From: UBA1941 sp046329555
GTDB lineage: Bacteria; Bacteroidota; Bacteroidia; Chitinophagales; LD1
Reading direction: 5' to 3'
Assembly: GCA_046329555.1 (NCBI GenBank)
Contig: JAXLUK010000004.1
Coordinates: 62,001-126,000 of the forward strand
Length of the DNA stretch: 64,000 nt
Of the stretch, positions 52,404-60,822 are shown piece after piece (the first letter of the stretch is position 1; each line of letters begins with the position of its first letter). The position numbers were made by a program, and so were the translations under genes. Under the pieces are notes generated by a model, which was given only the letters and a program-made list of their open reading frames with translations, ran no database searches and was not told where the DNA came from.

Positions 52404-53360
52404 CTATGCCTTCAATTCCTTTAAAGTAATCGGAGAAACGCCAACTTTCTTGCAAACCTTTCCAGCCGCGGCATTAGCTAATTGTGCCATCTTTTTGAAA
52501 GGCATTTCCTTTACAAAGCATAATGTGGCGATGCTGATTACCGTATCACCCGCACCTGAAACATCGGCAGTTTTAATTGGACGCGCCGGAACAATAAAGC
52601 TATCTCCCTGCTGAGTATATACAAAAATACCATGAGCGCCCAAGGTAAGCATCAGGTTGTCAAAACGATTTTTCCGTTTTAATTCTTCAGCGGCTTTTCG
52701 CAGACTATTGATGTTTTTGGGATCGATTTTTATTTGAAGTGCTTCTGCTAATTCTTTAATGTTCGGTTTGAATAAATCAATTTGCTGGTATTCGAAGAAG
52801 TTGTATTCTTTCGGATCAACAGCCACAGGAATATTCATTTTAGTACTTTGAAGCAGAATGTGCTTAATGACTTTTTTGGTCAATACGCCTTTGTTATAAT
52901 CCTGAACAATGATGGCATGAAATTTTTCTTTTTTCACCAGATCATTAAACCTTTCAATCAATTCTAGTTCCAAATCATGGCTGATATCTGCATCATCTTC
53001 TTTATCGAAACGAACAACCTGCCGGTCGTCGTCAAAAATTCGCGTCTTCACCGTAGTGATTCTGCTGGCAGAAGTAATTATCGCGTTAGTTTTTAACTGA
53101 TGTTTCTTGAGCAACTCAAAAAAAGTATGCGCATTCTTATCATCGCCAATAACTGAAAGTAGCGTTGCTTTTGCTCCTAAACCGGCCAAATTAAGCATCA
53201 CATTGGCCGCGCCACCCAACCGGGATTCTTCGTATTCAATGTCCACAATAGGAACAGGAGCTTCAGGTGAAATACGATGTATTTGGCCGTATAGGTAATG
53301 GTCAAGCATCACGTCACCAATAACCAAAATGCGAAGCGATGAAAAATCAAGCGTATTCAA
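52404..53360 (-). CDS. rfaE1: D-glycero-beta-D-manno-heptose 7-phosphate kinase (RfaE1/HldA-type)
   Basis: 318 aa, initiating at TTG 53360 (no ATG or GTG in frame upstream before the stop region). PfkB-fold kinase: LRILVIGDVMLDHYLYG, RLGGAANVMLNLAGLG, SVIGDDKN and the anion-hole motif DVSGAGDTVI (catalytic Asp, about residue 269). It makes heptose 1,7-bisphosphate in LPS core heptose synthesis; the adenylyltransferase half of HldE is absent, as in split systems. Complements the other-fold kinase at 21220. Confidence 0.9.
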   Translation of the reverse strand: MNTLDFSSLRILVIGDVMLDHYLYGQIHRISPEAPVPIVDIEYEESRLGGAANVMLNLAGLGAKATLLSVIGDDKNAHTFFELLKKHQLKTNAIITSASRITTVKTRIFDDDRQVVRFDKEDDADISHDLELELIERFNDLVKKEKFHAIIVQDYNKGVLTKKVIKHILLQSTKMNIPVAVDPKEYNFFEYQQIDLFKPNIKELAEALQIKIDPKNINSLRKAAEELKRKNRFDNLMLTLGAHGIFVYTQQGDSFIVPARPIKTADVSGAGDTVISIATLCFVKEMPFKKMAQLANAAAGKVCKKVGVSPITLKELKA

Positions 53361-53388
53361 TGCGTAGATTCTATTTTTAGTAGTTAAT

Positions 53389-54585
53389 TCAGGCCAATTT
53401 AGCTAATGCTTCTTTCAAACGATGGCAAACAGCAACCAGCTTTTCTTCTGAAGCTGCGTAGGATAACCGAATGCAATTTTTGTCACCAAATGCCTCTCCG
53501 TTTACCAGGCCAATCTTCCCTTCCTTCAGCAAATAACTGCTCATATCCTCCGGTGAGTTCACGGTAAAGCCACTATAACTTTTTCCAAAGTAACTACTTA
53601 CATCAAAAAAGAAATAAAATGCGCCTTCGGGTAAATTGATTTTCAAACCAGGAATCTCTGATAAAAGTTGGAATACCATATCCCGGCGTTTGCGGAATTC
53701 GTTAACCATGTTGAAAGTAGGTGTAAGGTCTTCAACTGCAGCAGCCACCCCTGCCATCTGCGCAATACTACATGTTCCCGAAGTGATTTGTCCTTGCATT
53801 TTTTCGCATGCAGCGGCAATCCATTTAGGGGCAGCAATATAGCCAAGCCGCCAGCCGGTCATGGCGAAACCTTTGCTAAATCCATTTACGGTAATCACTT
53901 GTTGTGCAACTTCAGGAAAAGTAGCTAATGAAACATGTGGCTTCCCGGTGTAGTTGATGTATTCATAAATTTCGTCGGCAATGACATATACTTCGGGGTG
54001 TTTGGCTATTACCGCTGCAAGGCCAGCAAGTTCTTCTTTACTATAAACCGAACCCGTTGGATTACAAGGAGACGAGAAAATAATTAACCGGGTTTTAGGG
54101 GTAATGGCGGCTGCTAATTGGCTAGCCGTAACTTTAAAATTGGTTTGAATAGTTGTAGGCAACTCCACTGAAACGGCTTCCGCCAGGTCAGCAATTGCTG
54201 AATAACTGACCCAATAAGGCGCTGGCAACAACACTTCTTCACCTGGATTCACCAAAGACAATACCACGTTTGCAATAGCCTGTTTAGCTCCGGTGCTTAC
54301 TACGATTTGGTCAGGCTTAAACTGAAGGCCGTTGTCTCGCTTTAATTTGGTACAAATGGCCTCCCGCAACACAGGATAGCCTGGAACGGGGGTATAATGC
54401 GTGTATCCTTCATCAATGGCCTTCTTGGCAGCGTTTTTAATATGCTGAGGTGTATCAAAATCGGGTTCACCAATGCTTAAGTCAATGATATCGAAACCTT
54501 GCGCTTTTAATTCGCGACTAACCTTAGCCATCTTTAAGGTGGCCGATTCCTGCATTTCAAGAATGCGTTTTGAGAGCAATTCCAT
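53389..54585 (-). CDS. aspC: PLP-dependent aminotransferase (class I, aspartate aminotransferase type)
   Basis: 398 aa. Class I/II fold with the PLP lysine in VNGFSKGFAMTGWRLGYI (about residue 236), the substrate Arg motif near the end (CIRLSYAAS), and SIGEPDFDTPQHI at the N-terminus. The group includes aspartate and prephenate aminotransferases; substrate is likely aspartate/glutamate. Its promoter box TACATTCG is 9 nt upstream. Confidence 0.92.
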   Translation of the reverse strand: MELLSKRILEMQESATLKMAKVSRELKAQGFDIIDLSIGEPDFDTPQHIKNAAKKAIDEGYTHYTPVPGYPVLREAICTKLKRDNGLQFKPDQIVVSTGAKQAIANVVLSLVNPGEEVLLPAPYWVSYSAIADLAEAVSVELPTTIQTNFKVTASQLAAAITPKTRLIIFSSPCNPTGSVYSKEELAGLAAVIAKHPEVYVIADEIYEYINYTGKPHVSLATFPEVAQQVITVNGFSKGFAMTGWRLGYIAAPKWIAAACEKMQGQITSGTCSIAQMAGVAAAVEDLTPTFNMVNEFRKRRDMVFQLLSEIPGLKINLPEGAFYFFFDVSSYFGKSYSGFTVNSPEDMSSYLLKEGKIGLVNGEAFGDKNCIRLSYAASEEKLVAVCHRLKEALAKLA

Positions 54586-54594
54586 CGTTGGGTG

Positions 54595-54602
54595 CGAATG
54601 TA
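54595..54602 (-). promoter_or_regulatory. -7 element of the aminotransferase gene
   Basis: Minus-strand TACATTCG (TANNTTYG) ends 9 nt before ATG 54585. No -33 box at standard distance. Confidence 0.45.
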
Positions 54603-54685
54603 TATGTTCCCAGCTAACTTCCCCGCAAAATTTACTGCATTTGCCGATTTTCTGATGTTATTAACATAGCCGATACGGGCTGCTT

Positions 54686-54715
54686 TTTGGTTCTGCTGAA
54701 GATGTCTTATCTTCG
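54686..54715 (+). promoter_or_regulatory. Promoter of the M43 metalloprotease pair
   Basis: TTTG (54686-54689), 18-nt spacer and TATCTTCG (54708-54715); same spacing as the promoter at 37243. The leader to ATG 54737 would be roughly 15 nt, and the GTG at 54716 would lie at the transcription start, which supports the ATG. Confidence 0.75.
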
Positions 54716-54736
54716 GTGACTTTTTTAGAAAACAAC

Positions 54737-57700
54737 ATGAAAAAACTGCTACTGGTTGCCGCCCTTTCACTTGCACTTTTACCTTCGTTTTCACAACGAA
54801 CTTGTGGCACTATGCATCATGAACAAGTGATGCAGCTTGCCGATCCCGGGTATAACAAGTCTCGGCAGCAAATCGAGCAGTTTACACAACAATTTGTGGC
54901 AAGTCCGGCTGCACATGCTACGCGTGCCTTAGTTACCATTCCAGTAGTTGTGCACGTGGTTTATCACGATAGCGCTCAGAATATCAGTTTGGCGCAAATC
55001 CAGTCGCAGATAACTGCTTTGAATAAGGATTATGCCAAATTAAATTCAGATACCACTTTGATACCCGCCCCGTGGAGAAGTATTGCTGCTAACTGTGATA
55101 TTCAGTTTTGCATGGCACAACGCGATCCCAGTGGAAATGCCACCACGGGTGTGGTTAGGGTAAGAACAAACAGTACTTCATTCATCGATGATGATAAGGT
55201 GAAATACACGGCACAGGGAGGTGACAATGCCTGGAATAGTTCGCAATATTTAAACCTATGGGTTTGTCCACTCGGTAATAGTTTGTTGGGATACGCTCAA
55301 TTTCCGGGCGGAACAGCCGCAACAGATGGCGTAGTAATTAATTACACTGCTTTTGGCACAACGGGCACAGCCACTGCACCTTATAACAAAGGAAGAACAG
55401 CCACCCATGAAGTTGGACATTGGTTGAATCTCTATCACATTTGGGGTGATGATGATAATGGCAATGGTACTTGTTCAGCCAGCACAGAATGCTCTGGCTC
55501 TGATTTGGTGAATGACACCCCTAATCAATGTGAAAGAAATTATGGGGCACCAACCTATCCGTTAACCGACGGATGCACAACTTCAAGTCCTGGAGTAATG
55601 TTCATGAACTACATGGATTATACGGATGATGCTTCTATGTATATGTTCACCAATGGACAAAAAGCCAGAATGACCGCGTTGTTCGCATCAGGAGGTTCGC
55701 GTTTCTCGTTAACAACCTCACAAGGCTGTGTAGCTCCGGGTAATACCGCTCCAACGGCCGCATTTACTGGTACGCCTACTACAATTTGTCAGGGCCAGAG
55801 CGTTACCTTTACAAATAATTCAACTGGAAACCCAACCAGTTATTCTTGGACCTTCACTGGCGGTACTCCGGCTACGTCTACGGCAGCCACGCCTCCAGCT
55901 ATTACCTATTCAACTCCTGGTACATACACGGTGGCATTAACAGCTACCAACGCCAACGGAAGCAATACCAGTACACAAACGAACTACATCACTGTTTTAA
56001 GTTCTTCTGCTTTGCCATTATCTGAAGGTTTTGAGAGCACCACCTTCCCGCCAACAAACTGGAGCATCAACAATCCGGATAATAGCAAAACATGGGCTCG
56101 AACTACAAATGCCAGTGGTTACGGCGCATCTACTGCATGTGCTTTTGTAGATAACTATAATTACAACGCAAGCGGCCAAAAGGACTGGTTGTTTACACCT
56201 TCATTAAACTTTACCGGGGTTACCAACGGTAAACTGAAATGGGATCGGGCGTATGCTCAGGATGCCAGCCAACCTACCTACACCGATTCTTTAGAAGTTC
56301 TCTATTCCACCAATTGTGGCCAAACTTGGACCAGTTTATGGAAGCGGGGCGGCAGTTCGCTGGCAACTGCAACCGCAGTCGGAGCCACCTTCATTCCAAC
56401 TGCTTCACAATGGAAGTCTGATACGGTAAGCCTAACAGCTTTGGCCGGTCAAGCTAGCGTACGTTTCGCCTTTGTTAATACGAATCGTTATGGAAACACC
56501 GTTCTTCTGGATAATGTAAACATTTACAATGCCACCACTACATGTGTTAGGCCAACAGCATCTTTTACCGCTTCGCCTACTACAGTTACCGTTGGCAGCA
56601 CGGTAAATTTCACTGATCAATCTGCTAATACCCCTACGAGCTGGGCTTGGACATTTGCAGGAGGTACACCAAGTACTTCAACCACTCAGGCGCCGGGTGC
56701 AATTACCTATAATGCAGCGGGAACCTACACGGCTAAGCTTCGGGTAACAAATGCTTGTGGCAGTGATTCTACTACGGTTACCATCACCGTGATTAACAGC
56801 GCACCTGTTGCCGGATGTGATACCTTGGGAAATATTTTAGTAAGCGACTCAGCTGCACTGTATAACTATAGTGGTTTGGTTGGTTACATTAGTGGGCATA
56901 ACAGTTCCGGAGACATTGCAAAGGCAGAAAAGTTGAGTAACGCCTTACCTGCGGCTTACAAACTTACTGGCGGATTATTTGCTTTTGGTTGGGCTAAATC
57001 GACCAATACAGGAAAAACAATTACGGTTACCGCTTGGGATGCAACAGGAGCTGGCGGCGCACCAGGTGCTGTTCTAGCAACTAAATCGGTACTCATTAAT
57101 TCGATCGCTACTAACGTCAATGGCGCACCATACAGTATGACTCCTGTAACCTTTACTACACCGGTTACGGTAGGCAGTTCCTACTATCTGGGTTTCCAAA
57201 TGAATTACAATAATGGTGATTCCGTTGCCGTGTTAACAACACGTTTCACAGCAGGGGCCAATCACCAGTTAAAAGGTTGGGAACGTTGGGATGACAGTAC
57301 CTGGCACTCCTATGATTCTGCTTATAATATTTCCTTATCGAATTACATTTTCCCTATCATGTGTGCGCAATCTAATGCGCCTGTTGCTGGATTTAAATCG
57401 AATAAAACAACTGTTTGTGCCGGAGGTTCTGTAACCTTTACAGATACGAGCTCCAATACACCAACATCGTGGAGTTGGTCATTCCCCGGAGGTACGCCTT
57501 CCACATCTTCTGCACAAAATCCAGCAGTGGTTTACAGTACACCTGGAACATATAATGTGACACTGACCGTGTCTAATGCCAGCGGGAATAACAGCATTAC
57601 CAAAACCTCCTATATCACGGTAAAAGCCAATCCATCGCTGGCAACAGCCAGTACTCCGGTAAGTTGTTTCGGTGGCTCGGATGGAACTGCCAACGTAACG

Positions 57701-60700
57701 GCAACTGTAGCAACGGGTCCGTATGCCTATGCATGGTCGGGTGGTGGAACTACTTCCGGAGTTACCGGGAAACCAGCCGGAAATTACACCGTTACCGTAA
57801 CCGATGGTTCCGGAGCGCTTTGCACGGCAACAGCAAGTGTTTCTATCACGCAACCGTTATCTGCACTTTCTGCGAGCGCATCGGCAACCGGAGCATACTG
57901 CGGCAATAACAATGGTTCCGCTACGGTTACTGCCAGTGGTGGTAACGGAGGATTTACCTATCTATGGAGTAATAGTGGAACGGCAGCCACCATCAACAAT
58001 TTAGCTGTTGGAACATATACTGTTACAGTTAAGGACGCCAAAAATTGTCAAACTGTAACCAGTGCCGCCGTGACCGCACAAACCCAAACCATAACCCTCA
58101 CTATCAATAAAACAAATACTACTTGTGGTGCCAGCAACGGTCAAGCCGCAGTGTCCATTACCGGTGCATCCAGCAATGGTGCAAGTTATATCTGGAGTAA
58201 TGGTGCGGCAACAGGTTCACTAACTAATTTGGCTGCGGGGACTTACACCGTAACTGTAACCACCAGCCTCGGCTGCCAAGCCACCACCAGTACGACCATC
58301 ACTAATATCGCCGGTCCAACACTTGGAATGTCTGTAAGTCCTGTCAGTTGTTTTGGTGGAACAAACGGAAGTGCAACAGTTACACCAACCGGAGGAACAG
58401 CGCCAATTACCTACCTTTGGAGTAATAGCGGCGGTACAGCAGCTTCAATTGCTGGTAAACCTGCCGGAACCTACACCGTTACTGCAACCGATGCAAATAA
58501 TTGTACCGCTACTTCGCAGGCGGTGATTTCTCAACCGGCTTCTGCTGTAACGGCTTCTGCAACTTCTGTAACTGCATACTGCTCAAATGCCAATGGTAGT
58601 GCCTCGGTGACCGCATCTGGTGGCAATGGAGGATTTACCTACGCATGGAGTAACAGCCAAACCAGTTCTTCTTTAAACAACATATCAGCCGGAATATATA
58701 CTGTTACCGTAAAAGACAGTAAGAACTGTAGTGCTACTGCAACAACTACTGTAGGAAATCAAACTGTTACTTTTTCAATAAACGTTTCAAAAACTGATGC
58801 CCAATGCGGAAGTGCAAATGGTTCAGCAACTGCATCATCCAGTACTTCATTAACGTATACCTGGAGTAATGGCGCTTCCGGAGCAACCATCAACAATCTG
58901 AGTTCAAATAGTTATACAGTTACCGGAACGGATAGTCATGGATGTACTGCTACAGCGTCGGTGACTGTGAATAATACAAATGGACCAACCCTGAATACCT
59001 CTTTCACACCGGTAAGTTGTTTTGGCGGATCGAATGGAACCGCCACTGTAACGGCAACGGGAGGCTCAGGAACGTATACCTATGCATGGTCAGGTGGTGG
59101 CAATTCCAATTCTATTTCTAATAAGGCAAGTGGAACGTATACGGTTACTGTTAGCGATGGCGGCTCATGTTCACCAACAGCAAGCGTGACTATTGGTCAA
59201 CCTTCATCCCCGGTATCGGCTTCAATTACACCGGTATCAGCCTATTGTAATAATGCCAACGGATCGGCAACGGTTAGTGCTGTAGGCGGCAACGGTGGGT
59301 TCAATTATGTATGGAGTAATTCTCAAACTGCTGCAACCATTTCCAATGTATCAGGGGGTACTTACACCGTTACAGTTACCGATAGTAAGAATTGTACGGC
59401 AACTGCATCAGCTGTTGTTGGAAATCAAAATACGACCATTACTTTAACCACTTCTAAAACAGATGCGCAATGTGGAAGTGCCACGGGCTCGGCAACAGTA
59501 TCTTCATCTTCAGTTAATCTTACTTATAGTTGGAGTAATGGCGCGTCCGGAGCTACGGCTAGCGGATTAAGTTCAGGAACCTATGGCGTTACTGCAACCG
59601 ATAATCATGGGTGTACAGCAACAGCGTCTGTTACTGTAGGTAATTTATCAGGAACATCGCTGAGTACTTCATTCACAGCAGTGAAGTGTTTTGGTGAAAG
59701 CAATGGTGCCGCTGTGGTTACACCTTCCGGTGGTTCAGGTAACTATGTTTACAACTGGTCAGATGGAGGTACATCGTCAACTATAGCCAATAAGCCTGCT
59801 GGCACTTATACCGTTACCGTTACAGATGGATCAAGTTGTTCGCCCACCGCATCAGTAACCATAACACAACCCAATGCACTTAATGGCTCGGTAAGTACAA
59901 CGACTTCTCTCTGCACTGGCAATACGGGGAGTGCTACGGTATCAGCACAAGGAGGTAACAGTTCGTATAGTTACCTTTGGAGTAACTCGCAAACAAATGC
60001 TACTATAAACAATCTAGCGCCTGGCGCTTACACCGTAACCATTACCGATGGCAGAGGTTGTACTACAACAGCTAGCGGTAATGTGGGCAGCTCAAATGGA
60101 CCATCAATAACACCAAATGCCGTGCAACCATTATGTCATAACGATCAGAACGGTTCTGTATCGGTATCCGTTTCAGGCGGCAATACGCCGTATCATTTCC
60201 AGTGGAATACAGGCGATACAATTTCAAGTTTAAATGGATTAACGAATGGCAGCTACAGCGTAACTGTTTCTGATGCTTCTGGTTGTACCGCTACGGCCAG
60301 TTTACAAATCACAAATCCTGTTGCCTTGGTTACTACGGCAGCATCTACTGGATTATCTGCTGTAGGTGCTTCGGATGGAACGGCTACTGCAACACCAACT
60401 GGTGGTACTGGAACCTATACTTTCAAATGGAGCAACGGCGCCAATTCCAATCCAGCCACCGGTCTTCCGGCAGGTAACTTTAGTGTAACAGTAACTGATC
60501 AAAATGGATGTACTGCAACTGCGGCCACTGCCGTAAGTTATCACGAAGGAATTGGAAATGTAGATCAGCGTATTTTGCTGGAAGCATATCCTAATCCGGC
60601 AGATGAATGGGTGACAATCAATTTCGAGTCGAACACCTATGCTTCTACTGCTATTAAGGTTAGTAATATGCAAGGACAACTTATTGCTGACCGGCATTTA

Positions 60701-60817
60701 GGAATTATTGAAAAAGCAAAGACGACTTTCGATATTTCTGTTTGGCCCTCGGGTGTTTACATGATCACCATTCGGCACGGACAAAATCATCATACCACCC
60801 GATTCATTAAAAAATAA
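54737..60817 (+). CDS. Giant T9SS-secreted M43 metalloprotease with PKD and SprB repeats
   Basis: 2026 aa from ATG 54737 (signal peptide MKKLLLVAALSLALLPSFSQ). Order: M43 pappalysin-type zinc protease (about residues 55-330; zinc helix HEVGHWLNLYH at 224-234, Met-turn MFMNYMDYTDD); PKD (about 335-423); choice-of-anchor-J/MAM-like jelly roll (about 424-605); PKD (about 605-690); an unnamed beta domain (about 700-875); PKD (about 880-965); 13 SprB-type repeats (about 965-1935) in a triplet order; C-terminal type A T9SS sorting domain (about 1942-2026, LLEAYPNPADEWVTINF to SVWPSGVYMITI). Exported through T9SS and probably attached to the surface or released. Likely an adhesive protease; substrate unknown. 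Rich in Thr/Ser/Gly/Asn. Confidence 0.92.
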   Translation: MKKLLLVAALSLALLPSFSQRTCGTMHHEQVMQLADPGYNKSRQQIEQFTQQFVASPAAHATRALVTIPVVVHVVYHDSAQNISLAQIQSQITALNKDYAKLNSDTTLIPAPWRSIAANCDIQFCMAQRDPSGNATTGVVRVRTNSTSFIDDDKVKYTAQGGDNAWNSSQYLNLWVCPLGNSLLGYAQFPGGTAATDGVVINYTAFGTTGTATAPYNKGRTATHEVGHWLNLYHIWGDDDNGNGTCSASTECSGSDLVNDTPNQCERNYGAPTYPLTDGCTTSSPGVMFMNYMDYTDDASMYMFTNGQKARMTALFASGGSRFSLTTSQGCVAPGNTAPTAAFTGTPTTICQGQSVTFTNNSTGNPTSYSWTFTGGTPATSTAATPPAITYSTPGTYTVALTATNANGSNTSTQTNYITVLSSSALPLSEGFESTTFPPTNWSINNPDNSKTWARTTNASGYGASTACAFVDNYNYNASGQKDWLFTPSLNFTGVTNGKLKWDRAYAQDASQPTYTDSLEVLYSTNCGQTWTSLWKRGGSSLATATAVGATFIPTASQWKSDTVSLTALAGQASVRFAFVNTNRYGNTVLLDNVNIYNATTTCVRPTASFTASPTTVTVGSTVNFTDQSANTPTSWAWTFAGGTPSTSTTQAPGAITYNAAGTYTAKLRVTNACGSDSTTVTITVINSAPVAGCDTLGNILVSDSAALYNYSGLVGYISGHNSSGDIAKAEKLSNALPAAYKLTGGLFAFGWAKSTNTGKTITVTAWDATGAGGAPGAVLATKSVLINSIATNVNGAPYSMTPVTFTTPVTVGSSYYLGFQMNYNNGDSVAVLTTRFTAGANHQLKGWERWDDSTWHSYDSAYNISLSNYIFPIMCAQSNAPVAGFKSNKTTVCAGGSVTFTDTSSNTPTSWSWSFPGGTPSTSSAQNPAVVYSTPGTYNVTLTVSNASGNNSITKTSYITVKANPSLATASTPVSCFGGSDGTANVTATVATGPYAYAWSGGGTTSGVTGKPAGNYTVTVTDGSGALCTATASVSITQPLSALSASASATGAYCGNNNGSATVTASGGNGGFTYLWSNSGTAATINNLAVGTYTVTVKDAKNCQTVTSAAVTAQTQTITLTINKTNTTCGASNGQAAVSITGASSNGASYIWSNGAATGSLTNLAAGTYTVTVTTSLGCQATTSTTITNIAGPTLGMSVSPVSCFGGTNGSATVTPTGGTAPITYLWSNSGGTAASIAGKPAGTYTVTATDANNCTATSQAVISQPASAVTASATSVTAYCSNANGSASVTASGGNGGFTYAWSNSQTSSSLNNISAGIYTVTVKDSKNCSATATTTVGNQTVTFSINVSKTDAQCGSANGSATASSSTSLTYTWSNGASGATINNLSSNSYTVTGTDSHGCTATASVTVNNTNGPTLNTSFTPVSCFGGSNGTATVTATGGSGTYTYAWSGGGNSNSISNKASGTYTVTVSDGGSCSPTASVTIGQPSSPVSASITPVSAYCNNANGSATVSAVGGNGGFNYVWSNSQTAATISNVSGGTYTVTVTDSKNCTATASAVVGNQNTTITLTTSKTDAQCGSATGSATVSSSSVNLTYSWSNGASGATASGLSSGTYGVTATDNHGCTATASVTVGNLSGTSLSTSFTAVKCFGESNGAAVVTPSGGSGNYVYNWSDGGTSSTIANKPAGTYTVTVTDGSSCSPTASVTITQPNALNGSVSTTTSLCTGNTGSATVSAQGGNSSYSYLWSNSQTNATINNLAPGAYTVTITDGRGCTTTASGNVGSSNGPSITPNAVQPLCHNDQNGSVSVSVSGGNTPYHFQWNTGDTISSLNGLTNGSYSVTVSDASGCTATASLQITNPVALVTTAASTGLSAVGASDGTATATPTGGTGTYTFKWSNGANSNPATGLPAGNFSVTVTDQNGCTATAATAVSYHEGIGNVDQRILLEAYPNPADEWVTINFESNTYASTAIKVSNMQGQLIADRHLGIIEKAKTTFDISVWPSGVYMITIRHGQNHHTTRFIKK
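57630..60540 (+). repeat. SprB-like repeat array (13 units in higher-order triplets)
   Basis: Thirteen units of about 73-76 codons follow the order A-B-C, A-B-C, A-B-C, A-B, then two divergent units. A units carry PVSCFGG(S/T)NG (Val codons at 57659, 58343, 59012; the fourth at 59681 reads VKCFGESNG). B units carry AYC..NGSATVTASGGNGGF; C units carry (T/D)..CG..NG with WSNGA. Super-unit spacing is 684, 669 and 669 bp. Each unit ends in YTVTV(T/K)D and a C-(T/S)AT tail. DNA identity is too low for recent exact duplication. Confidence 0.9.
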
Positions 60818-60822
60818 AAACA

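Noticed and set aside
57479..57853. Cys/Arg-rich minus-strand frame of 124 aa in the repeat region
   Set aside because: Antisense shadow of repetitive Thr/Gly/Ser codons of the giant protease; composition is an artefact.
57630..60540. CRISPR array
   Set aside because: Periodicity is 220-228 bp and 670 bp in a single open frame of SprB units with diverged sequence; no identical 24-40 bp repeats, no cas genes.
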